From Streptomyces sp. NBC_01591 (GTDB taxonomy: Bacteria > Actinomycetota > Actinomycetes > Streptomycetales > Streptomycetaceae), in assembly GCF_035918155.1 (NCBI RefSeq), contig NZ_CP109327.1, forward strand, positions 6,262,001-6,326,000: DNA of 64,000 bases. The letters run 5' to 3'. The notes beneath the pieces were generated by a model, which worked only from the letters and a program-made list of their open reading frames with translations, was not told the DNA's origin and made no database searches. Below, in pieces: positions 31,408 to 40,115 of this stretch. A program made the position numbers and the translations under genes. The stretch's first letter is position 1; every line of letters starts with the position of its first letter.

Positions 31408-31845
31408 GTGAATGAAACAACTCAACTCCCCCACTTCCGCGAGGTGTTCCACCGCCGGGAACGCCGATCCGTGCCGCTCGTACGACAGTTCGTCCGTGAG
31501 GCTCTCGTCGACTGGGCGTGCGACGTCCGGACCGATGACGTGTTGCTCTGCGTGAGCGAACTCGTCACCAACGCCTTGCTGCACGGCGTCCCGCCCGGTC
31601 GTGGGTTCCGCCTCCACCTCCGCCTGGAACCGGCCGACGGCACCCTGCGCATCGAGGTCCACGACAGCGGTGACGGGGAGGTTCGTCTTGCCGATTCCAG
31701 GGCGGCGTCGGATGAGGAAGGGGGCCGTGGGTTGCGGCTGGTGGCGGCGCTCGCCGACAAGTGGGGGGTGGGGGAGCGGAACCCCGGCAAGGTGGTGTGG
31801 TGCGAGTTCGAGGTGTCGGTGGGGTGCGGCATGTCGACGAGATAG
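31408..31845 (+). CDS. RsbW/AbaA-type ATP-binding regulatory protein
   Basis: 145-residue GHKL ATPase with the N box in LCVSELVTNALLHG and the G box in EGGRGLRLVAALADKWGV. It is divergent from the WhiJ-like gene, completing the familiar triad with DUF397. Possible serine kinase (anti-sigma type) or non-kinase ATP binder. The GTG at 31408 gives the best alignment with relatives; an in-frame TTG at 31354 is less likely. Confidence 0.85.
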   Translation: MNETTQLPHFREVFHRRERRSVPLVRQFVREALVDWACDVRTDDVLLCVSELVTNALLHGVPPGRGFRLHLRLEPADGTLRIEVHDSGDGEVRLADSRAASDEEGGRGLRLVAALADKWGVGERNPGKVVWCEFEVSVGCGMSTR

Positions 31846-31940
31846 AACCGGGGGACGAGATACAAGATCGGCAGGGTCTACCGGTTCCGGCCGCGCGTGG
31901 GCTATCCCTGGAACGGCGGCCCCCGTCGGGGTCGTTTCCG

Positions 31941-31964
31941 TGGAAGTGGAAGTGGAAGTGGAAG
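31941..31964 (+). repeat. (TGGAAG)4 hexanucleotide repeat overlapping an RBS
   Basis: Four exact copies of TGGAAG, immediately followed by GAG, create the purine-rich ribosome-binding site ahead of ATG 31975. Adding or losing units would leave the SD-to-ATG spacing unchanged but alter the upstream purine tract. Confidence 0.75.
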
Positions 31965-31974
31965 GAGCCCTGCC

Positions 31975-32847
31975 ATGGCCGACTGGTACGTGGACGATCG
32001 CTGCACCAACTGCGACGTGGCCCGACAGTTCGCACCCGAGTTGATCGGAGAGGAAGAAGGGACGTCGCGGATTCTGCGGCAGCCGAGCGACGAGGCGGAG
32101 AACCGGCGCTTACACGCCGCCGTCTTCGCCTGTCACACCCGCTCGATCCGGCCCGCGTCGGGGCAGCCGGACCCCGCGCTCGACCCGTTCCCGATGGCGC
32201 TGGACGACGGCGTACTGGTCTGCGGGCACAACTCCCAGCACACCGCCGGCGCCAACTCCTACCTCCTGCGACGCCCGTCCGGCACGGTCATGATGATCGA
32301 CACCCCGCGCTGGAGCCCCGGGCTGGCCGAGCGGTACGTGGCGGCGACGGGGCCCGTCACCGATGTGCTGCTCACCCATCGCGATCACGTCGCGCACGGG
32401 CGCCGTTACGCCGACCACTTCGGCGCCCGGATGTGGATCCACGAGGGCGACCTCGACGCGGCGCCGGACGCGGACCAGGTGATCCGGGGGCTCGACCCGG
32501 TGGAGATCGGCGAGGGTGTCACCGCCCATCCGCTGCCCGGCCACACCCGGGGCAGCGTGCTCTATTTCGCGGACGACCGGTACTGCTTCAGCGGCGACAG
32601 CTTCTACTGGTCGCGTACGACAGAGGACCTCGAAGTCGCGGAGAGCGTGACTTGGTACTCCATCGAGGAGCTGGCCGCCTCCCTGGCAAGGACGGCGGGG
32701 CAGTTGCGGTTCGAGTGGGTGCTGCCCGGCCACGGCGACCGGCAGCGCCGGGAGGCCGAGGAGATGTCCCGGCGGTTGCACGCGCTGGCGGAACGTACGG
32801 CGCTGCTGCGGCCCCGGCCGATCGACTTCACCGCCCTCCGCTGGTGA
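31975..32847 (+). CDS. Metallo-beta-lactamase-fold protein with N-terminal Cys motif; TTA codon
   Basis: 290 residues. The N terminus DDRCTNCDVARQF resembles the ferredoxin-like start of a known MBL subfamily. The MBL fold follows, with metal ligands in THRDHVAHG, PGHTRGS, SGDSFYW and PGHGD. The substrate is unknown. Codon 46 (32110-32112) is TTA, so translation should depend on the bldA leucyl-tRNA and thus on developmental stage. ATG 31975 is chosen for the GGAAGGAG just upstream. Confidence 0.85.
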   Translation: MADWYVDDRCTNCDVARQFAPELIGEEEGTSRILRQPSDEAENRRLHAAVFACHTRSIRPASGQPDPALDPFPMALDDGVLVCGHNSQHTAGANSYLLRRPSGTVMMIDTPRWSPGLAERYVAATGPVTDVLLTHRDHVAHGRRYADHFGARMWIHEGDLDAAPDADQVIRGLDPVEIGEGVTAHPLPGHTRGSVLYFADDRYCFSGDSFYWSRTTEDLEVAESVTWYSIEELAASLARTAGQLRFEWVLPGHGDRQRREAEEMSRRLHALAERTALLRPRPIDFTALRW

Positions 32848-32868
32848 CGTTCCACGGCCGCTGGTGAC

Positions 32869-32902
32869 GCCTGCCGGACCGGCTCCACGCCGTCCGGCAG
32901 GC
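32869..32902. terminator. Terminator between convergent genes
   Basis: 11-bp perfect stem GCCTGCCGGAC / GTCCGGCAGGC with a 12-base loop, between the MBL gene and a minus-strand gene. Confidence 0.75.
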
Positions 32903-32928
32903 GCTCGGTCGCCGAGGCGAAACCGTGG

Positions 32929-33396
32929 TCAGTTCATCGCCATGACGGTCGGCGTCTCCGCGGCCATCAGCATGTACGGGGCCTGCGGATCGGCGTTCAT
33001 CGCTCCGACCCACCGGTTGTAGAACGCGGTCCCGGCATTCGCGGTCGAGCTCGAGTTGACCTCGAACAAGGCGAATGCCCAGACATGCGAGCAGATCAGG
33101 ACGAACTCCTGCGCAGTGACACCACGAAGTGTGGCAGCGGCCGCTTGGGACCAGCGTCGATCGTTGTCAGCGAGGTTCTCGCTGATGAAAGCCCGGAGAT
33201 CATCGCGTGACGTCCGGTTGCGCTTGAAGACTTGACGGGTGAACTGCCCTTGGACGAACTGCGAGCTGAAGGGAGTGGGAACCCACATCCAACTCCACCC
33301 AGGCCCGGTCCCGTTCCACTCGGTTTCCGCATCCGAATAGTCGTGGTTGGAGATCACGGATTGGAAAGACTTACCTGGAGCGTCCAGCTTGTGCAT
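32929..33396 (-). CDS. Hypothetical protein, lower GC than flanks
   Basis: 155 residues, starting MHKLDAPGKSFQSVISNHDYSD and ending in PYMLMAAETPTVMAMN. It is rich in Trp, Phe and Ser, with no signal peptide, TM or known catalytic motif. AGGGGG just before ATG 33396 supports this start; an ATG at 33414 would add 6 residues. Codon use is less GC-biased than its neighbours, suggesting recent acquisition. I do not recognise the family. Confidence 0.6.
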   Translation of the reverse strand: MHKLDAPGKSFQSVISNHDYSDAETEWNGTGPGWSWMWVPTPFSSQFVQGQFTRQVFKRNRTSRDDLRAFISENLADNDRRWSQAAAATLRGVTAQEFVLICSHVWAFALFEVNSSSTANAGTAFYNRWVGAMNADPQAPYMLMAAETPTVMAMN

Positions 33397-33732
33397 GCTG
33401 CCCCCTGATGTCATCCGTCGGTGAGCCGCGGCAGTGGACGCGCACCGCCCCCACCGCGTGCTCGTCATTCGGCAGCAGGCTACGTGGAGGGCTTCGGAGT
33501 GAGGGCCGGCTTCGGGGAACTTTTCCACTGTTCCTGCACATACCCGTGGTCCAAGGGGCGATTCCAGCCCGTTCAGCTCTTGTTCACTGCCGCCCACCGC
33601 CGTATCTGGCGATCAGTCACTGCCCCTGTCCCGCGCTCCGCTTGGACTTACGCAACGCGGTTGTTGGACTGGAGGGCTCCGAGTCGTCGCAGGTCGTTGA
33701 CGGTGTCCGGTCACGGGGACTACTCAGGGCAC
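33397..33732 (+). promoter_or_regulatory. Intergenic region with leaderless promoter of GH101 gene
   Basis: TTGACG at 33697-33702 and TACTCA at 33721-33726 are 18 bp apart, and the -10 ends 6 nt before ATG 33733. That predicts a message beginning at the ATG, which explains the lack of a Shine-Dalgarno there. The rest of this 336-bp gap shows no convincing gene; an open frame from 33421 joins the GH101 frame but is judged non-coding. Confidence 0.55.
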
Positions 33733-36700
33733 ATGTCGCGAAGATTCACTTCGGCGGGCGCCGTAGCCGCCGCCTCAGTCGCCGTCCTGGCGCTGGTGGG
33801 GACCGCGCTCCCCGCCACCGCCGCCGCTTCTCCCGCATCCGCCGCAGCCGGGCCGGCCGTACCCGCGGGCGCCACCGTCATCGGGTCCGCGCAGCTCTCG
33901 GTCGCCGTCGCGGACGACTTCCCGCGCGTTCTGGCGTACACCGACAAGGCCAGTGGAAGCCGGCTGTTCGGCAGTACGCAGCCGGTCACCGCCGTGACCC
34001 TGAACGGCACCGCGCACCCGGTGAAGCTCAAGGGCGCCCCCGTGGTCACCGCCTCGGCCGCCCGCTACACGCTGGTCTTCACCGACCTGCCCGGCATCGA
34101 GATCGACGCCTCGCTCTCCGTCTCCGGACGCGCCACCACCTTCAAGGTGACGGCCGTCCGCGACACCGAGGCGTTCCGTGTCGGCACCATCGACATCCCC
34201 GGCCACGACCTGGTCTCCGTCGGGTCCACGGACACCGGCGGGGCCACCGCCTTCACCCGGCTGGACAACGACTCGACGAAGACCGCCGATGTCTTCGGCA
34301 AGGTCACCGCGGACACCGCCGCCGACAAGGCGCCGGTGGGTGCCTCGTACGCGATTCTCAACACCGGGTCGCTCGCCGCGGCCGTGGAGTCCAACTCCTC
34401 GTACGACAAGCCGTCCGGTGCCACCGGCGGCGACGACGCCCGGTTCTGGCACCAGGCCCGCAAGGCCGACGACGGCAGCGTCCGGGTCGGCGTCTGGTCC
34501 GGCCAGTGGACCTACCGCGGGGACGGGGCGCCGAAGCCGGAGAGCGGGGACAACCTGCCCTGGGCGAAGGTCGTCGTCACCCCCGACGCCAACGGCGACA
34601 AGTCGGTCGACTGGCAGGACGGCGCCGTCGCGTTCCGCTCCATCGGCGTCAAGGCGCCCGGCAGCAAGGACACCCCGGACCGGGTCATCACCCACATCCC
34701 GTTCAACTTCGCCAGCCAGGCCACCCACCCCTTCCTGCGCACTCTCGACGACGTCAAGCGGGTCTCCCTGGCCACCGACGGTCTCGGGCAGCTCGCGATC
34801 CTCAAGGGCTTCGCCTCCGAGGGCCACGACTCCGCCCACCCCGACTACGGCGGCAACTACAACAAGCGCGCCGGCGGGCTGAAGGACCTCAACGAGCTCC
34901 TGAAGGACGGCAAGAAGTGGGGCGCCACCTTCGGCGTCCACATCAACGACACCGAGGCGTACCCGGAGGCCAACGCCTTCGACGAGAAGCTCGTCGACAA
35001 GACCAAGCCCGGCTGGAACTGGCTCGGCCAGAGCTACTACATCGACCAGCGCCGCGACGTGAACAGCGGTGACCTGGTCAAGCGGATACAGCAGCTGCGG
35101 GACGAGACGGACCGCAACCTCAGCCTGCTCTACTTCGACGTCTACTACACGCACGGCTGGATCCCCGACAAGACCCTCCAGGAAGTGCAGAAGCAGGGCT
35201 GGAACGTCGCCACCGAGTGGGCCGACAAGTTCGAGCGCGGCTCGCTCTGGTCGCACTGGGCCAATGACCTCGACTACGGACCCGCCACCAACAAGGGCCT
35301 CAACTCGAAGATCATCCGGTTCATCCGCAACGGCGAGAAGGACGTCTGGAACAACGACCCGGTCCTCGGCCAGACCGCGATCCAGGAGTTCGAGGGCTGG
35401 ACCGGCGAGACCGACTGGAACGCCTTCTCCAACAACATCTGGCAGCGCAACCTGCCCGCCAAGTACCTCCAGCAGCAGAAGATCACCCGCTGGGACGGCA
35501 ATGACATCACCCTCACCGGCGGTGTCCGGGGCACGATCGAGGACGGCAGGCGGACGTTCTACGACCACGGCCGCAAGGTCCTGAGCGGCACCGACTACCT
35601 GCTGCCGTGGGACGGCGGGAAGAAGCTGTACCACTACAGCAAGTCCGGCGGCACGAGCAGTTGGGCGGTGCCGTCGAAGGGCGCGTACACCGTCTACGAG
35701 CTTACCGACAACGGGCGGGTCGAGACCGGCACGGTCAAGCCCGTCGACGGGGAGATCACGCTGACGGCCAAGGCCGGTCAGCCGTACGTCCTCTACCCGG
35801 AGCAGGCGCCGGAGGCCGCCGACCCCCAGTGGGGCGAGGGCACCCCGGTCGACGACCCGGGCTTCAACGACAAGGGGCTGACCGCCTGGTCGAAGACCGG
35901 AACCGTCGCCCGTGAGACCGACGGCAAGGGCCTCAACAGCGCCCGGCTCTCCGGCAGCGGCACCGAGGCGCTCTCGCAGCGCATCGACGGCCTCGCCCCC
36001 GGCAAGCGCTACACCGCGTCCGCGCTCATCGAGGTCCAGCCCGGAAAGGCCCGGCACACCACGCTCTCCATCGGTGGGAAGTCCGTCTCGGTGGACCGCT
36101 CCACCGCGAAGGACTACGTCGCCGCGTCCGAGCGGCACGGTACGTACTTCCAGCGGGCCAAGGTGAACTTCACCGCCCCCGCGAACGGCAGCACCACCCT
36201 GCGCATCGAGGCGGCCGAAGGCAGCGCCGCGAGCGTGCGGGCCGATGACGTACGCATCGTCGCCAACGCCCCGACAACGAAGGAGAACAGCCTCTCCTAC
36301 GAGGACTTCGAGGCCGTGGACCAGGGCTGGGGCCCCTTCCTCAAGGGCGACGCGGGCGGCTCCACCGACCCCCGCACCGTCATCTCCCAGCTGCACGCCC
36401 CGTACACCCAGGCCGGCTGGAACGGAAAGCTGATCGACGACGTGATCAGCGGCAAGGAGTCCCTCAAGTCCCACGAGGAGAACGCCGGACTCGTCTACCG
36501 CACCGCCCCGTGGACCGTGCCGATGGCCGACGGGCACCGCTACAAGGTCGAGTACGACTACCAGTCCAGCCATGAGGGCGCCTACGAGTGGGTCGACGGC
36601 TACGACCGGATCACCGCCGACGGCAAGCCCGACTCGGTCGAGACCCGGACCACCGCCATCGGACAGCAGCGCACCACCGGCCACTTCGCCGAGACCGTCA

Positions 36701-37608
36701 CCGCGGGCTGTGGCGACACCTGGACCGGGCTGCGCAAGCGAGACGACGCCCCCGACGGCGCCGACTTCGTCCTCGACTCCTTCACCGTGACCGACCTCGG
36801 CCCGGCCCCCGACTCCGAGCAGGCCGCCTGCGGCACCCTCGGGATCGACCCGGGCGCCGAGACCCTGGAGCCGGGCACGGCCAACACCGTCAAGGTCTCG
36901 TTCGCCAACTACGAGGCGACGGCGGCGACCGGTGTCGCACTGAGCCTCTCCGTTCCCGAGGGCTGGAAGGCGGAGCCCTCGGGCGCCGTCACCTTCGACT
37001 CGGTCGCGGCGGGCACCGAGGTCACCGGCAGCTGGCGGGTCACTCCGCCGGTCGATGCCAAGTACCAGGTGTACGGCCTGAGTTCCGAGGCGAAGTACAC
37101 GGTCGGCGGCGCACAGCGCACGCTCGGCGCCCAGACCTCCGTACGGACCCTGCCGCCGCCGCCCACCACCGACAGCTGGGCCAGCGACCTGGACTGGACG
37201 GCCTCCGAGAACGGCTGGGGCCCGGTGGAGAAGGACCTCTCCAACGGTGAGACCGGCACCGGCGACGGCTCCCCGCTGACCATCGGCTCCACCGTCTACA
37301 CCAAGGGCCTCGGCAGCCACGCACCGGCGAAGATCCGCTACTACCTCGGCGGGAAGTGCACCTCGTTCACCGCCCGGGTCGGCGTGGACGACGTGCAGAA
37401 GAGCGCCGGCAGCGTGCAGTTCTCCGTCACGGCCGACGGCACCGAGAAGGTGAAGTCGCCCGTGCTGAAGGCGGCCGACAGCGCCTGGTCGCTGACGGCG
37501 GACGTCACCGGAGCCAAGTACGTCGAACTGGTCGTCGGCGACGGCGGCGACGGCAACGGCAACGATCACGCGGACTGGGGTGACGCACGCTTCCATTGCG
37601 GAAGCTGA
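33733..37608 (+). CDS. Secreted GH101 endo-alpha-N-acetylgalactosaminidase
   Basis: 1291-residue exported enzyme that releases the core-1 disaccharide from O-glycoproteins. The signal peptide ends near residue 32. The GH101 catalytic region covers about residues 270-600, with the nucleophile Asp in LLYFDVYYTHGW and acid/base Glu in NVATEWADKFE. A galactose-binding-like module follows (about 720-850), then a second beta-sandwich, an NEW3-type domain (LEPGTANTVKVSFANYEATAATG) and a C-terminal NPCBM domain (WASDLDWTASENGWG to the final DARFHCG). It is followed by a PL8 lyase gene, pointing to animal-derived or glycoprotein substrates. Confidence 0.92.
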   Translation: MSRRFTSAGAVAAASVAVLALVGTALPATAAASPASAAAGPAVPAGATVIGSAQLSVAVADDFPRVLAYTDKASGSRLFGSTQPVTAVTLNGTAHPVKLKGAPVVTASAARYTLVFTDLPGIEIDASLSVSGRATTFKVTAVRDTEAFRVGTIDIPGHDLVSVGSTDTGGATAFTRLDNDSTKTADVFGKVTADTAADKAPVGASYAILNTGSLAAAVESNSSYDKPSGATGGDDARFWHQARKADDGSVRVGVWSGQWTYRGDGAPKPESGDNLPWAKVVVTPDANGDKSVDWQDGAVAFRSIGVKAPGSKDTPDRVITHIPFNFASQATHPFLRTLDDVKRVSLATDGLGQLAILKGFASEGHDSAHPDYGGNYNKRAGGLKDLNELLKDGKKWGATFGVHINDTEAYPEANAFDEKLVDKTKPGWNWLGQSYYIDQRRDVNSGDLVKRIQQLRDETDRNLSLLYFDVYYTHGWIPDKTLQEVQKQGWNVATEWADKFERGSLWSHWANDLDYGPATNKGLNSKIIRFIRNGEKDVWNNDPVLGQTAIQEFEGWTGETDWNAFSNNIWQRNLPAKYLQQQKITRWDGNDITLTGGVRGTIEDGRRTFYDHGRKVLSGTDYLLPWDGGKKLYHYSKSGGTSSWAVPSKGAYTVYELTDNGRVETGTVKPVDGEITLTAKAGQPYVLYPEQAPEAADPQWGEGTPVDDPGFNDKGLTAWSKTGTVARETDGKGLNSARLSGSGTEALSQRIDGLAPGKRYTASALIEVQPGKARHTTLSIGGKSVSVDRSTAKDYVAASERHGTYFQRAKVNFTAPANGSTTLRIEAAEGSAASVRADDVRIVANAPTTKENSLSYEDFEAVDQGWGPFLKGDAGGSTDPRTVISQLHAPYTQAGWNGKLIDDVISGKESLKSHEENAGLVYRTAPWTVPMADGHRYKVEYDYQSSHEGAYEWVDGYDRITADGKPDSVETRTTAIGQQRTTGHFAETVTAGCGDTWTGLRKRDDAPDGADFVLDSFTVTDLGPAPDSEQAACGTLGIDPGAETLEPGTANTVKVSFANYEATAATGVALSLSVPEGWKAEPSGAVTFDSVAAGTEVTGSWRVTPPVDAKYQVYGLSSEAKYTVGGAQRTLGAQTSVRTLPPPPTTDSWASDLDWTASENGWGPVEKDLSNGETGTGDGSPLTIGSTVYTKGLGSHAPAKIRYYLGGKCTSFTARVGVDDVQKSAGSVQFSVTADGTEKVKSPVLKAADSAWSLTADVTGAKYVELVVGDGGDGNGNDHADWGDARFHCGS

Positions 37609-37616
37609 TCCACCAT

Positions 37617-37659
37617 GATGCGGAACGGGTGCTCACCATGTGTGTGCCCGTCCCGCATC
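37617..37659 (+). terminator. Hairpin between GH101 and PL8 genes
   Basis: GATGCGGAACGGG pairs with CCCGTCCCGCATC with one A-C mismatch, 17-base loop, 9 nt after the GH101 stop. It suggests separate transcription of the two genes. Confidence 0.65.
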
Positions 37660-37698
37660 GTGCATGCAGGGCGATTCCCTGACTACATGGAGCCGCAC

Positions 37699-40047
37699 AT
37701 GCCGAACTCGCCCGCCTGGTCCCGCCGTACCCTGTTGACCCTCTCCGCCGCCACCGCCCTGGCCGTCGCCCTGCCCGGTTCCGCCACGGCCGCCGGTACC
37801 GCCGCGGACGTCGACGAATTCGACGTCCTCTGCCGCCGCTGGGCCGGCATCGCGCTCGGCACCGGCTACGACCCGAGGAACGAACCCTTCGCCTCCCGCC
37901 TGGCCGATACGGGCACACTCGCCCGCGGGTTCCGGTCGACGATGAGCCCGGCCGCGGACTCGCTGTGGCCCGGCGTCGCGTACAACCCGCCGTCCGGCAT
38001 CACCCAGAGCTACAGCCGGCTCTGGACGATGACCCAGGCGTACGTCCAGCCCGGCACCGGCTCGACCAACGACGCCGCCCTCCTCGCCGACATCCTCCGC
38101 GGCTGGGACCACCTGGCCGCGACCGCCTACCACTCCTCCGTCACGCCGTACGGCAACTGGTGGGAGTGGCAGATCGGCAGTCCGCGCATCCTGATGGACA
38201 TCGCCGCCGTGCTGTACGGACAGCTGGGCGCGGCCCGCGTCGAGGCGGCCTGCGCGGCCGTCGACCACTTCATCCCCGACGAGGTCCTGCGCGTCTACAG
38301 CGGCACCTCCACCGGCGCCAACCGGGTCGACCTGTGCCGCTCCGTCGCCCTGCGCGGGGTCCTCGGCCGGGCACCCGCCAAGGTCGCCCTCGCCAGGGAC
38401 GCCCTGTCACCCGTCTTCCCGTACGTCACCAAGGGGGACGGCCTGTACGCGGACGGGTCGTTCATCCAGCACACCACCGTCGCCTACTCCGGCACCTACG
38501 GCCAGGTCATGCTCGACGGGCTCGGCCGGCTCTTCGCCCTGCTCGCCGGATCCACCTGGGCCGTCACCGACCCGAACCGGCAGGTCATCCTGGACAGCGT
38601 CGAGCACGCCTACGCGCCGCTGATCCACAACGGCCTGATCATGGACAGCGTCAGCGGTCGTGCCATCAGCCGCGGTTACATGAAGCACGACGACCTCCAG
38701 GTGATGCGCAGCGACCACTTCCACGGGCAGGGCGTCATAGCCGGGATCGCCCTCCTCGCCGCGAGCGCCTCGGTGGCCGAGCGCGACCGGTGGCACGGCA
38801 TGGTCAAGGGCTGGATCGCCCGTGAGCAGACCAGCGCGATCCTCACCGCCCGCCAGTTCTCCGTCGCGGACCTGGCCCGGCTGCACGCGGTCCAGGACAC
38901 CGCCGTCCCCGCCGCACCGGAGCGGGTGGGCCACCACCTCTTCGCCCAGATGGCCCGCGCCGTGCACCGGCGCCCGGACTGGGCCGCCGGCATCTCCATG
39001 GCCTCCGAGCGGATCTCGTACTACGAGTGCGGCAACGGCGAGAACCCGCGCGGCTGGCACACCGGCGCCGGAATGCTCTACTGGTGGCCGGGAGCGAAGC
39101 AGAACGACCAGTACACCGACTGGTTCTGGCCCACCGTCAACCCCTACCGGCTGCCCGGCACGACCGTGTCCACCAAACGGCTCGCCGACCGCGCCGGCGG
39201 TGAATGGGGTGCGGCCAGGCCCGCGGCGCGATGGGTCGGCGGCGCCACCGACGGCGAGTACGGCGCGGTCGGCCAGCACCTCAAGGGCCTCGGCTCCACC
39301 CTGGACGCCCGCAAGTCGTGGTTCTGCGCCGCCGACACGGTCATCTGTCTCGGCGCCGGCATCACCGCCACCGACGGGGTGCCCGTCGAGACGATCGTCG
39401 ACAACCGCATGCTCGGCTGGAACGGCACCGAACCGCTCACCGTCGACGGCCGCGCCGAACCCCGCTGGGCCCATCTGGAGGGCCACGGCGGCTGGGTCTT
39501 CCCCGGCGGTGCGGACCTGCGCACCTTGCGCGAGGACCGCACCGGCGCCTGGTCCGACATCAACATCATCAGCTCCACCGAGCGCCGCACCCGCCGCTAC
39601 CAGACCCTCTGGCTCGACCACGGCACCGACCCGGAGGCCGCCGGCTACGTCTACCTGCTGATGCCCGGCGCCTCCCGCCGCACCGTCGCCGCCCGCGCCG
39701 CCGACGGAGGGTGGCTGACCGTGCTCGCCAACACCGCCGCCGCCCAGGCGGTCGCGGTGCCTTCGCAGGGGTTGACCGCCGCCAACTTCTGGCGGGCGGG
39801 CACGGCCGGACCGCTCTCCGTCACGGCCCCGGCGAGCGTGCTCGTACGGCAGCGGCGGGAGACGACGACGCTGTGCGTGAGCGGGCCGGACCGCAGCGGC
39901 GCCCCGGTGGAGGTGGTGTGGGAGCGGCCGGTACGGGAGGTCCTCTCCGCGGACCCGGGGATCGAGGTGCGCGCCACCGGACGGCGCCTGGTGCTCCGGG
40001 TCGATCCGGGGACGGCGGGCGTCACCCTCCGGTGTGACGTCCGGTAG
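37699..40047 (+). CDS. Secreted PL8 polysaccharide lyase (hyaluronate/chondroitin/xanthan type)
   Basis: 782-residue lyase with a Tat-type signal (SRRTLLTLSAATALAVALPGSATA). The alpha/alpha toroid carries the catalytic Asn in YGNWWEWQIGSPR, and His and Tyr in FIQHTTVAYSGTYGQVML. The beta-sandwich half includes YYECGNGENPRGWHTGAGMLYWW and WPTVNPYRLPGTTV. Family PL8 beta-eliminates uronic-acid polymers; hyaluronan or chondroitin is likely, xanthan possible. ATG 37699 has GGAG 6 nt upstream; earlier starts at 37687 and 37615 lack one. Confidence 0.9.
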   Translation: MPNSPAWSRRTLLTLSAATALAVALPGSATAAGTAADVDEFDVLCRRWAGIALGTGYDPRNEPFASRLADTGTLARGFRSTMSPAADSLWPGVAYNPPSGITQSYSRLWTMTQAYVQPGTGSTNDAALLADILRGWDHLAATAYHSSVTPYGNWWEWQIGSPRILMDIAAVLYGQLGAARVEAACAAVDHFIPDEVLRVYSGTSTGANRVDLCRSVALRGVLGRAPAKVALARDALSPVFPYVTKGDGLYADGSFIQHTTVAYSGTYGQVMLDGLGRLFALLAGSTWAVTDPNRQVILDSVEHAYAPLIHNGLIMDSVSGRAISRGYMKHDDLQVMRSDHFHGQGVIAGIALLAASASVAERDRWHGMVKGWIAREQTSAILTARQFSVADLARLHAVQDTAVPAAPERVGHHLFAQMARAVHRRPDWAAGISMASERISYYECGNGENPRGWHTGAGMLYWWPGAKQNDQYTDWFWPTVNPYRLPGTTVSTKRLADRAGGEWGAARPAARWVGGATDGEYGAVGQHLKGLGSTLDARKSWFCAADTVICLGAGITATDGVPVETIVDNRMLGWNGTEPLTVDGRAEPRWAHLEGHGGWVFPGGADLRTLREDRTGAWSDINIISSTERRTRRYQTLWLDHGTDPEAAGYVYLLMPGASRRTVAARAADGGWLTVLANTAAAQAVAVPSQGLTAANFWRAGTAGPLSVTAPASVLVRQRRETTTLCVSGPDRSGAPVEVVWERPVREVLSADPGIEVRATGRRLVLRVDPGTAGVTLRCDVR

Positions 40048-40115
40048 ACACCGGGTGACCGGAGTATGTCCAGGGACTGGGAGTGGCGCCCGCTACGCGC
40101 GTATTCTCATGCGCC

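Noticed and set aside
33421..33732. N-terminal extension of the GH101 protein
   Set aside because: Residues before ATG 33733 lack coding character, the signal peptide starts at 33733, and a -35/-10 pair fits a leaderless start there.
36588..37250. Arg/His-rich frames inside GH101 and other large genes
   Set aside because: Typical frame +2/+3 shadows of GC-rich coding sequence.
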